From Mycobacterium bohemicum DSM 44277 (GTDB lineage: Bacteria > Actinomycetota > Actinomycetes > Mycobacteriales > Mycobacteriaceae), in contig NZ_CSTD01000004.1 of the NCBI RefSeq assembly GCF_001053185.1, positions 343,124 through 407,123 on the forward strand: 64,000 nucleotides of DNA. The letters are read 5' to 3'. Both the position numbers and the translations under genes were made by a program. Below, piece by piece: positions 25,253 through 33,086 of this stretch; position 1 is the first letter of the stretch, and every line of letters starts with the position of its first letter. Under the pieces are notes generated by a model. That model made no database searches. It was given only the letters and a program-made list of their open reading frames with translations, and was not told where the DNA came from.

Positions 25253-26221
25253 GTGACGCGATCCCCCCTGCTGCTGCGATCGGGGCCGCCCGACACCGAG
25301 GTGCGGCAGCGCGTCACCGTGACCGGCGTCGTGCAGGGGGTGGGCTTTCGGCCGTTCGTGCACCGCATCGCGGGCGAGCTGGGCCTGGCCGGGTTCGTCG
25401 GCAACGATTCGGGCGCGGTCTTCCTCGAGGTGCAGGGCGCGCGCGAGCGGGTGAGCGAGTTCGTCCGCCGGCTGCGCGCGCAGGCGCCCCCGCTGGCGCG
25501 GATCGACGGCATCCGGGTCGTCGAGGTTCCGGCCGACGGCACTGGCGACCGCGGATTCCGGATCGTGGCGAGCAGGACGATTTCCGGGCCGAGCACGCCG
25601 ATCCCGCCCGACGTCGCCGTGTGCGGTGACTGCGTCGGCGAGCTGTTCGACCCGCGCGACCGGCGCCATCGGCACCCGTTCATCACCTGCACCAACTGCG
25701 GACCGCGGTTCACCATCATCCGCGAGTTGCCCTACGACCGCCCGGCCACCACCATGGCGGCGTTCACGATGTGCCGGCGCTGCGCCACCGAATACCACGA
25801 CCCGGCCGATCGCCGCTTCCACGCGCAGCCGATCGCCTGCCCGGAATGCGGTCCCTCCCTGTGGTTTTCGTCGCCGACCGGACGGGTCTGCGGGTCGGAC
25901 CGGGCCCTGGCGGCCGCCCAGCGCGCCCGGCAACTGATCGCCCGGTCGGCGGCGGGCGACATCGCGATCGCGATGTCGACGAGCGGCAATTCGCCCAACC
26001 TGCTGGCCGGGCTCGCCGAGGCGCGGCGGCGCGGACTGTTCACCGTCGGCTTCGCCGGGTATGACGGCGGCGCCTTCGCGCAGAGCCCGCACGTCGACGC
26101 GTGCTTCGTGGTTCGGTCGCAGAGCGTGCACCGGATCCAGGAAGCCCAGGCGCTGCTCGGGTATCGGTTGTGGCTGGCGGTCCACGAACGCCTGGGCGAC
26201 GAGGATGCGGGGGCCGCATGA
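25253..26221 (+). CDS. hypF: chimeric HypF N-terminus / SIS-domain C-terminus (deletion fusion)
   Basis: A 322-residue open frame. Residues 17-105 are the HypF acylphosphatase domain (VVQGVGFRPFVHRIA with catalytic Arg; GNDSGAV). Residues 124-200 hold the HypF zinc-finger pairs (CGDC, CTNCGPRF, CRRC, CPECGP). After about residue 222 the sequence becomes the C-terminal half of a sugar-phosphate isomerase-type SIS domain (GDIAIAMSTSGNSPNLLAGLAEARRRG, then SVHRIQEAQALLGYRLW). HypF is normally about 750 residues, and the YrdC-like and Kae1-like carbamoyltransferase domains are absent. I read this as a deletion joining hypF to a neighbouring isomerase gene. It cannot make the cyanide ligand. Confidence 0.85.
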   Translation: MTRSPLLLRSGPPDTEVRQRVTVTGVVQGVGFRPFVHRIAGELGLAGFVGNDSGAVFLEVQGARERVSEFVRRLRAQAPPLARIDGIRVVEVPADGTGDRGFRIVASRTISGPSTPIPPDVAVCGDCVGELFDPRDRRHRHPFITCTNCGPRFTIIRELPYDRPATTMAAFTMCRRCATEYHDPADRRFHAQPIACPECGPSLWFSSPTGRVCGSDRALAAAQRARQLIARSAAGDIAIAMSTSGNSPNLLAGLAEARRRGLFTVGFAGYDGGAFAQSPHVDACFVVRSQSVHRIQEAQALLGYRLWLAVHERLGDEDAGAA

Positions 26222-27330
26222 GCACGTCACCGGGCGACTACCTGGCGTCGGGCCCGCGGTTCGCCGAGGGCGAGGTGATCGAGCGGATCGAGTCGTTCCG
26301 CCGGCGCCGCCCCCGGTTGGTCGACGACCACGTGACGCTGGCGCACGGGGCGGGGGGCAAGGCGTCGGCGGCGCTGGTGGACGCGGTGTTCGTGGAGGCG
26401 TTCCGCAACCCGCTGCTGGAGTCGCTGGGCGACGGCGCGGTCATGACGCTGCCGGGCGGTGACCGGGTGGCGATGTCGACGGACTCGTTTGTCGTGTCGC
26501 CGCGGCGTTTTCCCGGCGGGTCGATCGGCGCGCTCGCGGTCCACGGCACCTGCAACGACCTGGCGATGGTCGGGGCCGTGCCGTCGTGGTTGTCCGCGGC
26601 GTTCGTGCTCGAGGAAGGGTTCCCGATCGCGGAGCTGCGGGAGGTCGTGGCCGACATGGCGGCCGCGGCGGCGGTCGCCGGCGTGCAGATCGTCACCGGG
26701 GACACCAAGGTGGTGCCCAAGGGGGCGGCCGACGGGATGTTCGTCACCACGACCGGCGCCGGGGTGATCCCCGCCGGACGCGCCCTGTCGGCGGGCTCGG
26801 TGCGCGTCGGCGACCGGGTGCTGTTGTCGGGCACGATGGGCGATCACGGCATGGCGGTCATGCTGGCCCGCGGTGACCTGGCGATCGAGGCCGACATCGC
26901 CTCGGACACCGCGTCGCTGAGCCCGCTGGTGGAGCTGCTGCTGGCGGCGGCGCCGTCGACGCGGTGGCTCCGCGACGCCACCCGGGGCGGGGTGGGCACC
27001 GTGTGCAACGAGCTGGCCCAGTCCTGCGGGCTCGGCGTGCTGCTGCACGAGGAGCGGCTTCCGGTGGCGCCCATGGTGACCGGGGCGTGCGAGCTGCTGG
27101 GCATCGACCCGCTGTATGTGGCCAACGAGGGCAAGTTCGTCGCCGTCGTGGCACCCGACGAGGCGCAGGCCGGGCTGGCCGCGCTGCGGTCGCATCCCCT
27201 GGGCGCCGAGGCGGCCGAGGTCGGCCAGATCGTGGCCGAGCCGGCCGAAACTGTCGTGCTGCGAACCGGGTTCGGCGGCACCCGGATCGTCGACATGCTC
27301 GTCGGTGACCCATTGCCGCGAATCTGCTGA
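26218..27330 (+). CDS. hypE: hydrogenase cyanide-ligand protein HypE
   Basis: 370 residues of the PurM/AIR-synthase fold. The start overlaps the preceding stop (ATGA). It has LAHGAGGKASAALVDAVF, the ATP-site STDSFVVSPRRFPGGSIGALAVHGTCNDLAMVGA, and TGDTKVVPKGAADGMFVTTTGAGV. It ends in the essential Pro-Arg-Ile-Cys (Cys370), which carries the thiocarboxamide that is dehydrated to thiocyanate. Its substrate comes from HypF, whose carbamoyltransferase domains are missing at this locus. Confidence 0.95.
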   Translation: MSTSPGDYLASGPRFAEGEVIERIESFRRRRPRLVDDHVTLAHGAGGKASAALVDAVFVEAFRNPLLESLGDGAVMTLPGGDRVAMSTDSFVVSPRRFPGGSIGALAVHGTCNDLAMVGAVPSWLSAAFVLEEGFPIAELREVVADMAAAAAVAGVQIVTGDTKVVPKGAADGMFVTTTGAGVIPAGRALSAGSVRVGDRVLLSGTMGDHGMAVMLARGDLAIEADIASDTASLSPLVELLLAAAPSTRWLRDATRGGVGTVCNELAQSCGLGVLLHEERLPVAPMVTGACELLGIDPLYVANEGKFVAVVAPDEAQAGLAALRSHPLGAEAAEVGQIVAEPAETVVLRTGFGGTRIVDMLVGDPLPRIC

Positions 27331-27358
27331 GGGGCGTGGCGAGAGGAGATGGGCTGAC

Positions 27359-27631
27359 ATGTGTTTGGGCATTCCGGGGCGGATCGTGGAAATCACCGAC
27401 GCCGCAAACTATCTGGCCAAGGTCGACGTCGGCGGGGTGCAGCGCACCATCAGCGTGCGGCTGCTCGAAGACGACCTGCCCGCGCCCAACGACTGGGTGC
27501 TGGTGCACGTCGGGTTCGCGATGGCCAAGATCGACGAAACCGAGGCGCTGCTCACCCTGGCCGCCATCCAGAAACTGGGCGACGCCTACGCCACGGAGTT
27601 GGAAGCCTTCGACTCCTCGGCGATCATCTGA
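27359..27631 (+). CDS. hypC: HypC/HupF chaperone, copy 2
   Basis: 90 residues beginning MCLGIPGRIVEITDAANYLAKVDVGGVQ and containing NDWVLVHVGFAMAKID. It is longer and differs from copy 1, especially after residue 60 (a helical tail LAAIQKLGDAYATELEAF). Its position between hypE and hypD matches the usual partner of HypD in Fe(CN)2CO assembly, so copy 1 may be the large-subunit-specific shuttle. The division of labour is inference. Confidence 0.92.
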   Translation: MCLGIPGRIVEITDAANYLAKVDVGGVQRTISVRLLEDDLPAPNDWVLVHVGFAMAKIDETEALLTLAAIQKLGDAYATELEAFDSSAII

Positions 27632-27644
27632 GCAGGGGGACACC

Positions 27645-28781
27645 ATGAAATTCGTTGACGAATTCCGCGATCCGGCCGCGGCCCGCAAGCTGCTCGCCGC
27701 CATCGAACATCTGGCACACCAGGCCGGGGACGGCGAGGTGTTCAAGTTCATGGAGGTGTGCGGCGGGCACACCCACACCATCTACCGGCACGGCATCGAA
27801 CACCTGCTGCCCGACAACGTCGAACTGGTGCACGGGCCCGGCTGCCCGGTGTGCGTGATCCCGATGGGCCGCATCGACGACGCGATGTGGCTGGCCTCCC
27901 AGCCGGACGTGATCTTCACCTGCTTCGGCGACATGATGCGCGTCCCGGGTTCGAGCGGCAGCCTGCTTGACGCCAAGGCCCGGGGGGCCGACGTGCGGTT
28001 CGTCTATTCGCCGCTGGACGCCCTCAAGCTGGCGGTCGAGAACCCCGACAAGCAGGTGGTGTTCTTCGCGATCGGGTTCGAGACCACCGCGCCCTCCACC
28101 GCGGTGACGCTGGTGCGCGCCCGCGAGATGGGGCTGACCAATTTCAGCGTGTTCTGCAACCACGTCACGATCGTGCCGCCCATCAAGGCCATCCTGGAGT
28201 CACCGGACCTGCGGCTGTCGGGGTTCATCGGGCCGGGCCACGTGTCCACCGTGGTCGGCAACCGGCCCTACCGGTTCGTGCCGGCGGTGTACGGAAAACC
28301 ATTGGTGGTGGCGGGTTTCGAGCCCCTGGACATCCTGGCGGCGGTGGCCATGCTGCTCACCCAGATCCGCGAGGGACGCTGCGAGGTGGAAAACCAGTAC
28401 AAACGGGTGGTGCCCGAGGACGGCAACCCCGCCGCGCTGGCGCTGATGGGCAAGGTGTTCGCACTGCGCCCGCACTTCGAGTGGCGCGGACTGGGTTTCA
28501 TCTCCCAGAGCGCGCTGCGACTGCACGACGACTTCGCCGGGTTCGACGCCGAACTGCGCTTCACCATGCCCGGCGTGCGCGTCGCCGACCCCAAGGCCTG
28601 CCAATGCGGCGAGGTCCTCAAGGGCGTGCTCAAGCCCTGGGAATGCAAGGTGTTCGGCACCGCCTGCACCCCCGAGACGCCGATCGGCACCTGCATGGTC
28701 TCCCCCGAGGGCGCGTGCGCGGCCTATTACAACTTCGGCCGCATGCACCGCGACGCCGCGAAACTCGTGGGTCGCCCTTGA
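27645..28781 (+). CDS. hypD: hydrogenase Fe(CN)2CO scaffold protein HypD
   Basis: 378 residues. It contains VCGGHTHTIYRHGIEHLLP (Cys39), HGPGCPVC (Cys67, Cys70), FFAIGFETTAPSTA, GPGHVSTVVG, and the C-terminal Cys-rich [4Fe-4S] region from KACQCGEVLKG through FGTACTPETPIGTCMVSPEGACAAYY. It builds the iron centre with HypC and HypE. It starts 13 bp after hypC copy 2, with an AGGGGG ribosome-binding site. It looks complete. Confidence 0.95.
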   Translation: MKFVDEFRDPAAARKLLAAIEHLAHQAGDGEVFKFMEVCGGHTHTIYRHGIEHLLPDNVELVHGPGCPVCVIPMGRIDDAMWLASQPDVIFTCFGDMMRVPGSSGSLLDAKARGADVRFVYSPLDALKLAVENPDKQVVFFAIGFETTAPSTAVTLVRAREMGLTNFSVFCNHVTIVPPIKAILESPDLRLSGFIGPGHVSTVVGNRPYRFVPAVYGKPLVVAGFEPLDILAAVAMLLTQIREGRCEVENQYKRVVPEDGNPAALALMGKVFALRPHFEWRGLGFISQSALRLHDDFAGFDAELRFTMPGVRVADPKACQCGEVLKGVLKPWECKVFGTACTPETPIGTCMVSPEGACAAYYNFGRMHRDAAKLVGRP

Positions 28782-29527
28782 CGCGCGACGAACTCGGCTG
28801 GCCAAGGGGCGTGGAGATGTTCGCCCGCTACGCGTACGCCCCCAACGCGCTGGGCTACTGCGGCCCGCCCCTGGGCGCCACCCTGCGTAGCGGCTCGGCC
28901 GACGACGTGCGCGCCGCCGCCCGCCGCTTCTCCGGGGCCTGGCCCTACCTGAAGGTGCTGGCCCGGCTCACCGGGATCGCCGACCCGCTGGATTATGAAC
29001 TCGTCGAATCGTATTGGCTCGGCGGCGGCCGCGGCGCCGAGGTGGACCCGCACGCCTTCTACCCCGCGCTGCTCGACATCATCGGCCCCCAGGCCGGCCA
29101 CTACTGGTCGCATCTGACCCCCGACCTCGCCGACGAGGCCAGCCCCAACCACAACTTCCACGTCTTCGGCGTCTACCCCTGGACCCGATTCCTGGGGCGC
29201 GGCATGGACGAACATCCGCTCGGTGTCCTCGACAACTGCCGGATCACCTGGGGCACAGTGGTTTCCGTCTCCGGCGAACGGGTCGAGGTATCGTGCCGAA
29301 GGTTGGCGTGGGACGGCCGCGCGCTCACGCTGTCCGAACACTCGCCGCGGGTGCTCGACATCTGGGCCGACGGCTACAGCGCGGTGCCCGACGTGGCGGC
29401 GGGTGATCGGGTGGCCGTGCACTGGGACCGGCTGTGCGGCCGGCTGTCGCCGCGGCAGATGGCCGCGCTGGCCGAGAGCACCGAGCGCCAGCTGCGGCTG
29501 ACCAGTCAGCGACTGGCGCGCGTCTAG
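28778..29527 (+). CDS. DUF6390-like hydrogenase-associated protein
   Basis: 249 residues if started at the TTG that overlaps the hypD stop (TTGA). An ATG at 28817 preceded by AAGGGG is an alternative start. The conserved-looking N-terminus is MFARYAYAPNALGYCGPPLG, followed by AWPYLKVLARLTGIADPLDYELVESYWLGGGRG and HNFHVFGVYPWTRFLG. This matches DUF6390, which I recall from the ends of actinobacterial hydrogenase clusters. The function is unknown. It is the last gene with a clear hydrogenase link. Confidence 0.72.
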   Translation: MTRDELGWPRGVEMFARYAYAPNALGYCGPPLGATLRSGSADDVRAAARRFSGAWPYLKVLARLTGIADPLDYELVESYWLGGGRGAEVDPHAFYPALLDIIGPQAGHYWSHLTPDLADEASPNHNFHVFGVYPWTRFLGRGMDEHPLGVLDNCRITWGTVVSVSGERVEVSCRRLAWDGRALTLSEHSPRVLDIWADGYSAVPDVAAGDRVAVHWDRLCGRLSPRQMAALAESTERQLRLTSQRLARV

Positions 29528-29553
29528 CCCTGCACCGTGTCACACTGGCCAGC

Positions 29554-30684
29554 GTGCCGGGTTCGATCTGCGACGTGCTGCCCGCCGCCGCGGCGCTGCT
29601 CGGCTTCCCCGGCGCCCCCGACACCCTCGCGCTGACGGACTCCGCCGACGTCGACCGGATCGACCGCGTCGGCGTCGTGCTGGTGGACGGCATGGGCTGG
29701 CACCTGCTGCCGGAACTGGCCCGCAGCGCGCCACTGCTCGCCGCCGTGCTGGCCCAGGACTCCCAGGACTCCGGGCTGCTGCTGGAGCTCGCCTGCACCT
29801 TTCCCTCGACCACACCGACGAGCCTGGTGTCGCTGGGCACCGGCGCGCGGCCGGGCGAGCACGGCATCCTGGGCTTCACGCTCAACGTGCCGGGCACAAA
29901 CCGGGTGCTCAACCACATCACCTGGCGAGACGATCCCCTGCCCGCCGTCTGGCAGCCGCTGCCCACCTGGTTCGCCCGGCTGGAACGGGCCGGGTTCAGC
30001 GCCCGCGCCGTGCTCCCGGAGTGGTTCATCGGCAGCGGGCTGACCGATGCCGCGTACGGCGGCGCGCAGTTCCGCCCCACCGGGCCGGCCGACGATTACG
30101 CCCTCCGGGTGGCCGACGAGTTGTCCGCGGCGCCGGGTCTGGTCTACGGCTACACCGCCGAACTGGACACCGCGGCGCACGTTTTCGGCGTCGGTTCCGA
30201 CGCGTGGCATGAGGCGGCGGGGCGGGTGGACGCGGGCCTGACGCGCCTGGTCGAGACGCTGGGACCGAACGCGATGCTGCTGGTGACCGCCGACCACGGC
30301 GGCCTCAACGTTCCCGAGGACGCCCGCGTCGACCTCGACGCCGACCCCCGGCTGAGCGACGGGGTGCGGGTGGTCGCCGGTGAGCCGCGGGTGCGCTACC
30401 TGCACACCGAGCCGGGGGCCGAATCCGATGTGCGGGCCGCCTGGACCGAAATACTCGACGGCCGCGCCGAGGTGTACAGCCGCGACCAGGCCGTCGCCAG
30501 CGGGATGTTCGGGCCGGTCACACCGGCCCACCTGTCCCGGATCGGCGACGTCGTGGTGGTGTGCACCGGCGCCGACGCGGTGCTGGCGACCGGACACGAG
30601 CCTCCGGAAACGGCCCGCCTCATCGGGTTTCACGGCGCGGCCACCGCGGCCGAGACGGCCATTCCGCTGATCGTCTGGGGATGA
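29554..30684 (+). CDS. type I phosphodiesterase / nucleotide pyrophosphatase
   Basis: 376 residues from a GTG start. The alkaline-phosphatase-superfamily metal site is visible: VVLVDGMGWHLLPEL (Asp ligand), TFPSTTPTSLVSLGTG (nucleophilic Thr), ELDTAAHVFG (Asp and His) and VTADHGGLNVPED (Asp and His). It probably cleaves phosphodiesters or nucleotide pyrophosphates. No signal peptide is evident, so it is likely cytoplasmic. It follows the hydrogenase block by 26 bp on the same strand, but nothing in its sequence ties it to hydrogen metabolism. Confidence 0.85.
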   Translation: MPGSICDVLPAAAALLGFPGAPDTLALTDSADVDRIDRVGVVLVDGMGWHLLPELARSAPLLAAVLAQDSQDSGLLLELACTFPSTTPTSLVSLGTGARPGEHGILGFTLNVPGTNRVLNHITWRDDPLPAVWQPLPTWFARLERAGFSARAVLPEWFIGSGLTDAAYGGAQFRPTGPADDYALRVADELSAAPGLVYGYTAELDTAAHVFGVGSDAWHEAAGRVDAGLTRLVETLGPNAMLLVTADHGGLNVPEDARVDLDADPRLSDGVRVVAGEPRVRYLHTEPGAESDVRAAWTEILDGRAEVYSRDQAVASGMFGPVTPAHLSRIGDVVVVCTGADAVLATGHEPPETARLIGFHGAATAAETAIPLIVWG

Positions 30685-30779
30685 CCACCGGCTCGACCCG
30701 GTTCGGCCCGCGATGACGCCGGCGCGCCGCCCGCCGCGGGCGCGCACCGCACTTTGAGCGTTTTCACAGCCAGCTCCGC

Positions 30780-30807
30780 TTGCGGCCCAAGTATCGCGTT
30801 GTACAGT
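30780..30807 (+). promoter_or_regulatory. probable SigA-type promoter, near-leaderless
   Basis: TTGCGG (30780-30785) and TACAGT (30802-30807) are separated by 16 bp and fit mycobacterial housekeeping -35 and -10 elements. The expected start of transcription, about 30814-30817, falls on or just before the GTG/ATG start codons at 30817/30820, so the downstream mRNA would be leaderless or nearly so. Confidence 0.45.
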
Positions 30808-30819
30808 CGGGCCACCGTG

Positions 30820-31272
30820 ATGTCGTGGGGCGCTGGCAAGGACCGACGACGGCAGGCCGCCGTCGCAATCGTCGCCGCGATCGGCGTTTTCATTGCCCTC
30901 GTCGCGGGTTCGTCGTTGCGACCGCAGTTTGCCGCCGCCGCATTGCCCGAGCCGGCGGCGTGGACCCAGAACGCCCCCGAGCCGGCGGTCAACGCCGCGC
31001 AACCCCAAGCCCATCCGCTCGCGCAATCGACAAGCGTTGACAAAGAAGGGTTTTCACCGCGGCCCGCGGCACCGGGCAAGAAGCCGTTCCACAGCATGTG
31101 GATGACGCGGCAGGTGCCCGCGTCATGGACCCGGTTGCCGGCCCTGGCGCCCTGGCCACCGGTGTCGGCCTCACCCAACGCCGTTCGGCCGATCGGCCAT
31201 CGCTGCGACGCGCCCGCCGCCACCGGCTTCGTCGACATCAGTGTGACGCGGCTCTGCATCGCCCGCTGCTGA
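30820..31272 (+). CDS. small exported or membrane-anchored protein, unknown
   Basis: 150 residues. A basic N-terminus (KDRRRQ) is followed by a hydrophobic helix, AAVAIVAAIGVFIALVAGSS, and then a Pro/Ala-rich extracytoplasmic part with no family I recognise. Two Cys occur late (HRCDAPA and the C-terminal CIARC). The start is the ATG after a promoter-like pair; the GTG one codon earlier is possible. No ribosome-binding site is visible, which suits a leaderless transcript. It lies between the phosphodiesterase and a PPE gene. Confidence 0.6.
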   Translation: MSWGAGKDRRRQAAVAIVAAIGVFIALVAGSSLRPQFAAAALPEPAAWTQNAPEPAVNAAQPQAHPLAQSTSVDKEGFSPRPAAPGKKPFHSMWMTRQVPASWTRLPALAPWPPVSASPNAVRPIGHRCDAPAATGFVDISVTRLCIARC

Positions 31273-31387
31273 AATACCGGCGCCAGATCGTCGTTGCGAG
31301 CGGGGTCCGTAACCCCCGGGTCTATTTCTGAAAGAGCGCGCGCGTTCTCACGCACGACGCATACCGCCCGGTTAGGCAGAGATACAC

Positions 31388-32299
31388 ATGAATTTTGCGA
31401 TGCTCCCGCCCGAGGTCAACTCCGGGCGCATGTACCACGGGCCCGGCTCGACATCGCTGGCCGGGGCCGTTGCGGCGTGGGACCGGCTGGCTGTCCGGTT
31501 GTGCGCGGCGGCGGCCGACTATCGGGCGGTGACCGCACAGCTGCACGCGGTGTGTACGGACCCCGCGACGAGGGGAATGGCGGCATCCGCCGCGGCCTAC
31601 ACCGATTGGCTGCACGCCGCCGCCGGGCACGCCGAGAGCGCGGCCGTCCACGCCGCGGCGGCGGTGCGCGCCCACCGTGCGGCATTGACCGCGATGGTGC
31701 CCCCGCCGGTCATCGCCGCGAACCGGACGCGGCGAACGTCGCTCGCGGCCGCCAACTGCCTGGGCCAAAGCGCCACGCAGATCGCGCAAACCGAGGCCGA
31801 TTACGAGCGAATGTGGGCCCGGGACGCCGAAGCCATGTACGCCTACGCCCGCGCCTGCGCCGACGTCTCGCCGCTGGCGCCGTTCGCCCCGCCGCCCAGC
31901 GCGGGACGGGTGCACGGCGACGGGTCAGGCCCATGGCGGCTGACGTCCGCGCCCGAGGTCGTGTCGAGCGGCCGGCGGGTGATGGCGGCCATCCCCGACG
32001 CGCTGCTGGCGGTTTCGGTGTCACCACTCGCGTCGTTCGACGTGTCCCTGTCGCCGGTGACGGCGCCGCTGTCGAGGCTCAGCTCGCTGAGTGCGCCGTC
32101 GGGGATCGCGATCAGTCACCTGAATTCGCTCAACAAGGCGGCCGCACTGCGCTGCCTCTTCCCGAACCGGGGTGGTGCTGATGGGGCGCCGATCGGGGCG
32201 AGGGCCGGCCGCTCGGCGTCGATCGGGGCGTTGTCGGTGCCCCAAGTCTGGTCGGCGGCGGCCACGCCTCCCGCCGTCTACCGCGGAACGGTCGCGTAG
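31388..32299 (+). CDS. PPE family protein (SVP type, short)
   Basis: 303 residues. The PPE domain is clear: MNFAMLPPEVNSGRMYHGPG, then AAWDRLAVRL, YTDWLHAAAGHAE (the WxG-like turn), VPPPVIAANRTRRTSLAAANCLGQ and MWARDAEAMYAYARACA, ending near residue 170. The C-terminus has the SVP signature (SIGALSVPQVWSAA). The region between is only about 90 residues, shorter than in typical 380-400 residue members, so an internal deletion is possible. PPE proteins are normally exported by ESX systems with a PE partner. No PE gene is adjacent. Confidence 0.85.
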   Translation: MNFAMLPPEVNSGRMYHGPGSTSLAGAVAAWDRLAVRLCAAAADYRAVTAQLHAVCTDPATRGMAASAAAYTDWLHAAAGHAESAAVHAAAAVRAHRAALTAMVPPPVIAANRTRRTSLAAANCLGQSATQIAQTEADYERMWARDAEAMYAYARACADVSPLAPFAPPPSAGRVHGDGSGPWRLTSAPEVVSSGRRVMAAIPDALLAVSVSPLASFDVSLSPVTAPLSRLSSLSAPSGIAISHLNSLNKAAALRCLFPNRGGADGAPIGARAGRSASIGALSVPQVWSAAATPPAVYRGTVA

Positions 32300-32312
32300 G
32301 GTCGGCTCGGCC

Positions 32313-33086
32313 CTAGAGCGGGGTGACATAGGCCGAGCTGATCCCGCCGTCCACCAGGAACGTCGACGCCGTAATGAAAGACGCGTCGTCACTGGCGAGA
32401 AAGGCCACGGCGGAAGCGATTTCGCCGGGCTCCGCGAAGCGCCCCACGGGCACGTGCACCAGGCGGCGGGCGGCTCGTTCGGGGTCCTTGGCGAACAGCT
32501 CCTGCAGCAGCGGGGTGTTGACCGGTCCCGGGCACAGCGCGTTGACCCGGATGCCCCGGCGCGCGAACTGCACGCCCAGCTCGCGCGACATGGCCAGCAC
32601 CCCGCCCTTGGACGCGGTGTAGGAGATCTGCGAGGTCGCCGACCCCAACACCGCGACGAACGACGCGGTGTTGATGATCGAACCCCTGCCGGCGGGGACC
32701 ATGTGCCGCAGCGCCGCGCGGCAACACAGGTAGACCGACTTCAGGTTGACGTCCTGAACCCGTTGCCAGGCAGGCAGTTCCGTGTTCTCGATCAGGTCGT
32801 CGTCGGCCGGTGAGATGCCGGCGTTGTTGAACGCGATGTCGACGGAGCCGTAGGCCGCGGCGGCGGCGTCGAACAGCGCGTTGACCGCCGCCTCGTCGGA
32901 CACGTCGGTCGGCACGAACACCCCCGACAGCTCCTCGGCCGCCGCCGAACCGGCCTCGGCGTCGACGTCGGCGACCACGATGTTCGCGCCCTCGGCGTGC
33001 ATCCGCCGCGCCGCGGCCAGCCCGATGCCGCCGCCGCCGCCGGTGACGACGGCCACCTTGCCCGCCAGCCGTCGGGTGAGATCCAT
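32313..33086 (-). CDS. short-chain dehydrogenase/reductase (Rv2857c-like)
   Basis: A 257-residue classical SDR. It has the NAD(P) fold VAVVTGGGGGIGLAAARRMHAEGA with DVD at the cofactor-selecting position (suggesting NAD), NNAGIS, and the catalytic tetrad in SIINTASFVAVLGSATSQISYTASKGG (Ser, Tyr-x3-Lys). The substrate is unknown. It follows the GlnA4-AldC chimera directly, its ATG overlapping that stop. In M. tuberculosis it follows aldC, so it was probably part of an amine or amino-acid catabolic operon. Confidence 0.87.
   Translation of the reverse strand: MDLTRRLAGKVAVVTGGGGGIGLAAARRMHAEGANIVVADVDAEAGSAAAEELSGVFVPTDVSDEAAVNALFDAAAAAYGSVDIAFNNAGISPADDDLIENTELPAWQRVQDVNLKSVYLCCRAALRHMVPAGRGSIINTASFVAVLGSATSQISYTASKGGVLAMSRELGVQFARRGIRVNALCPGPVNTPLLQELFAKDPERAARRLVHVPVGRFAEPGEIASAVAFLASDDASFITASTFLVDGGISSAYVTPL

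Noticed and set aside
25253..26221. A naturally short, functional HypF
   Set aside because: The last about 100 residues are a SIS-domain half that has no place in HypF, and the YrdC-like and Kae1-like domains are absent.
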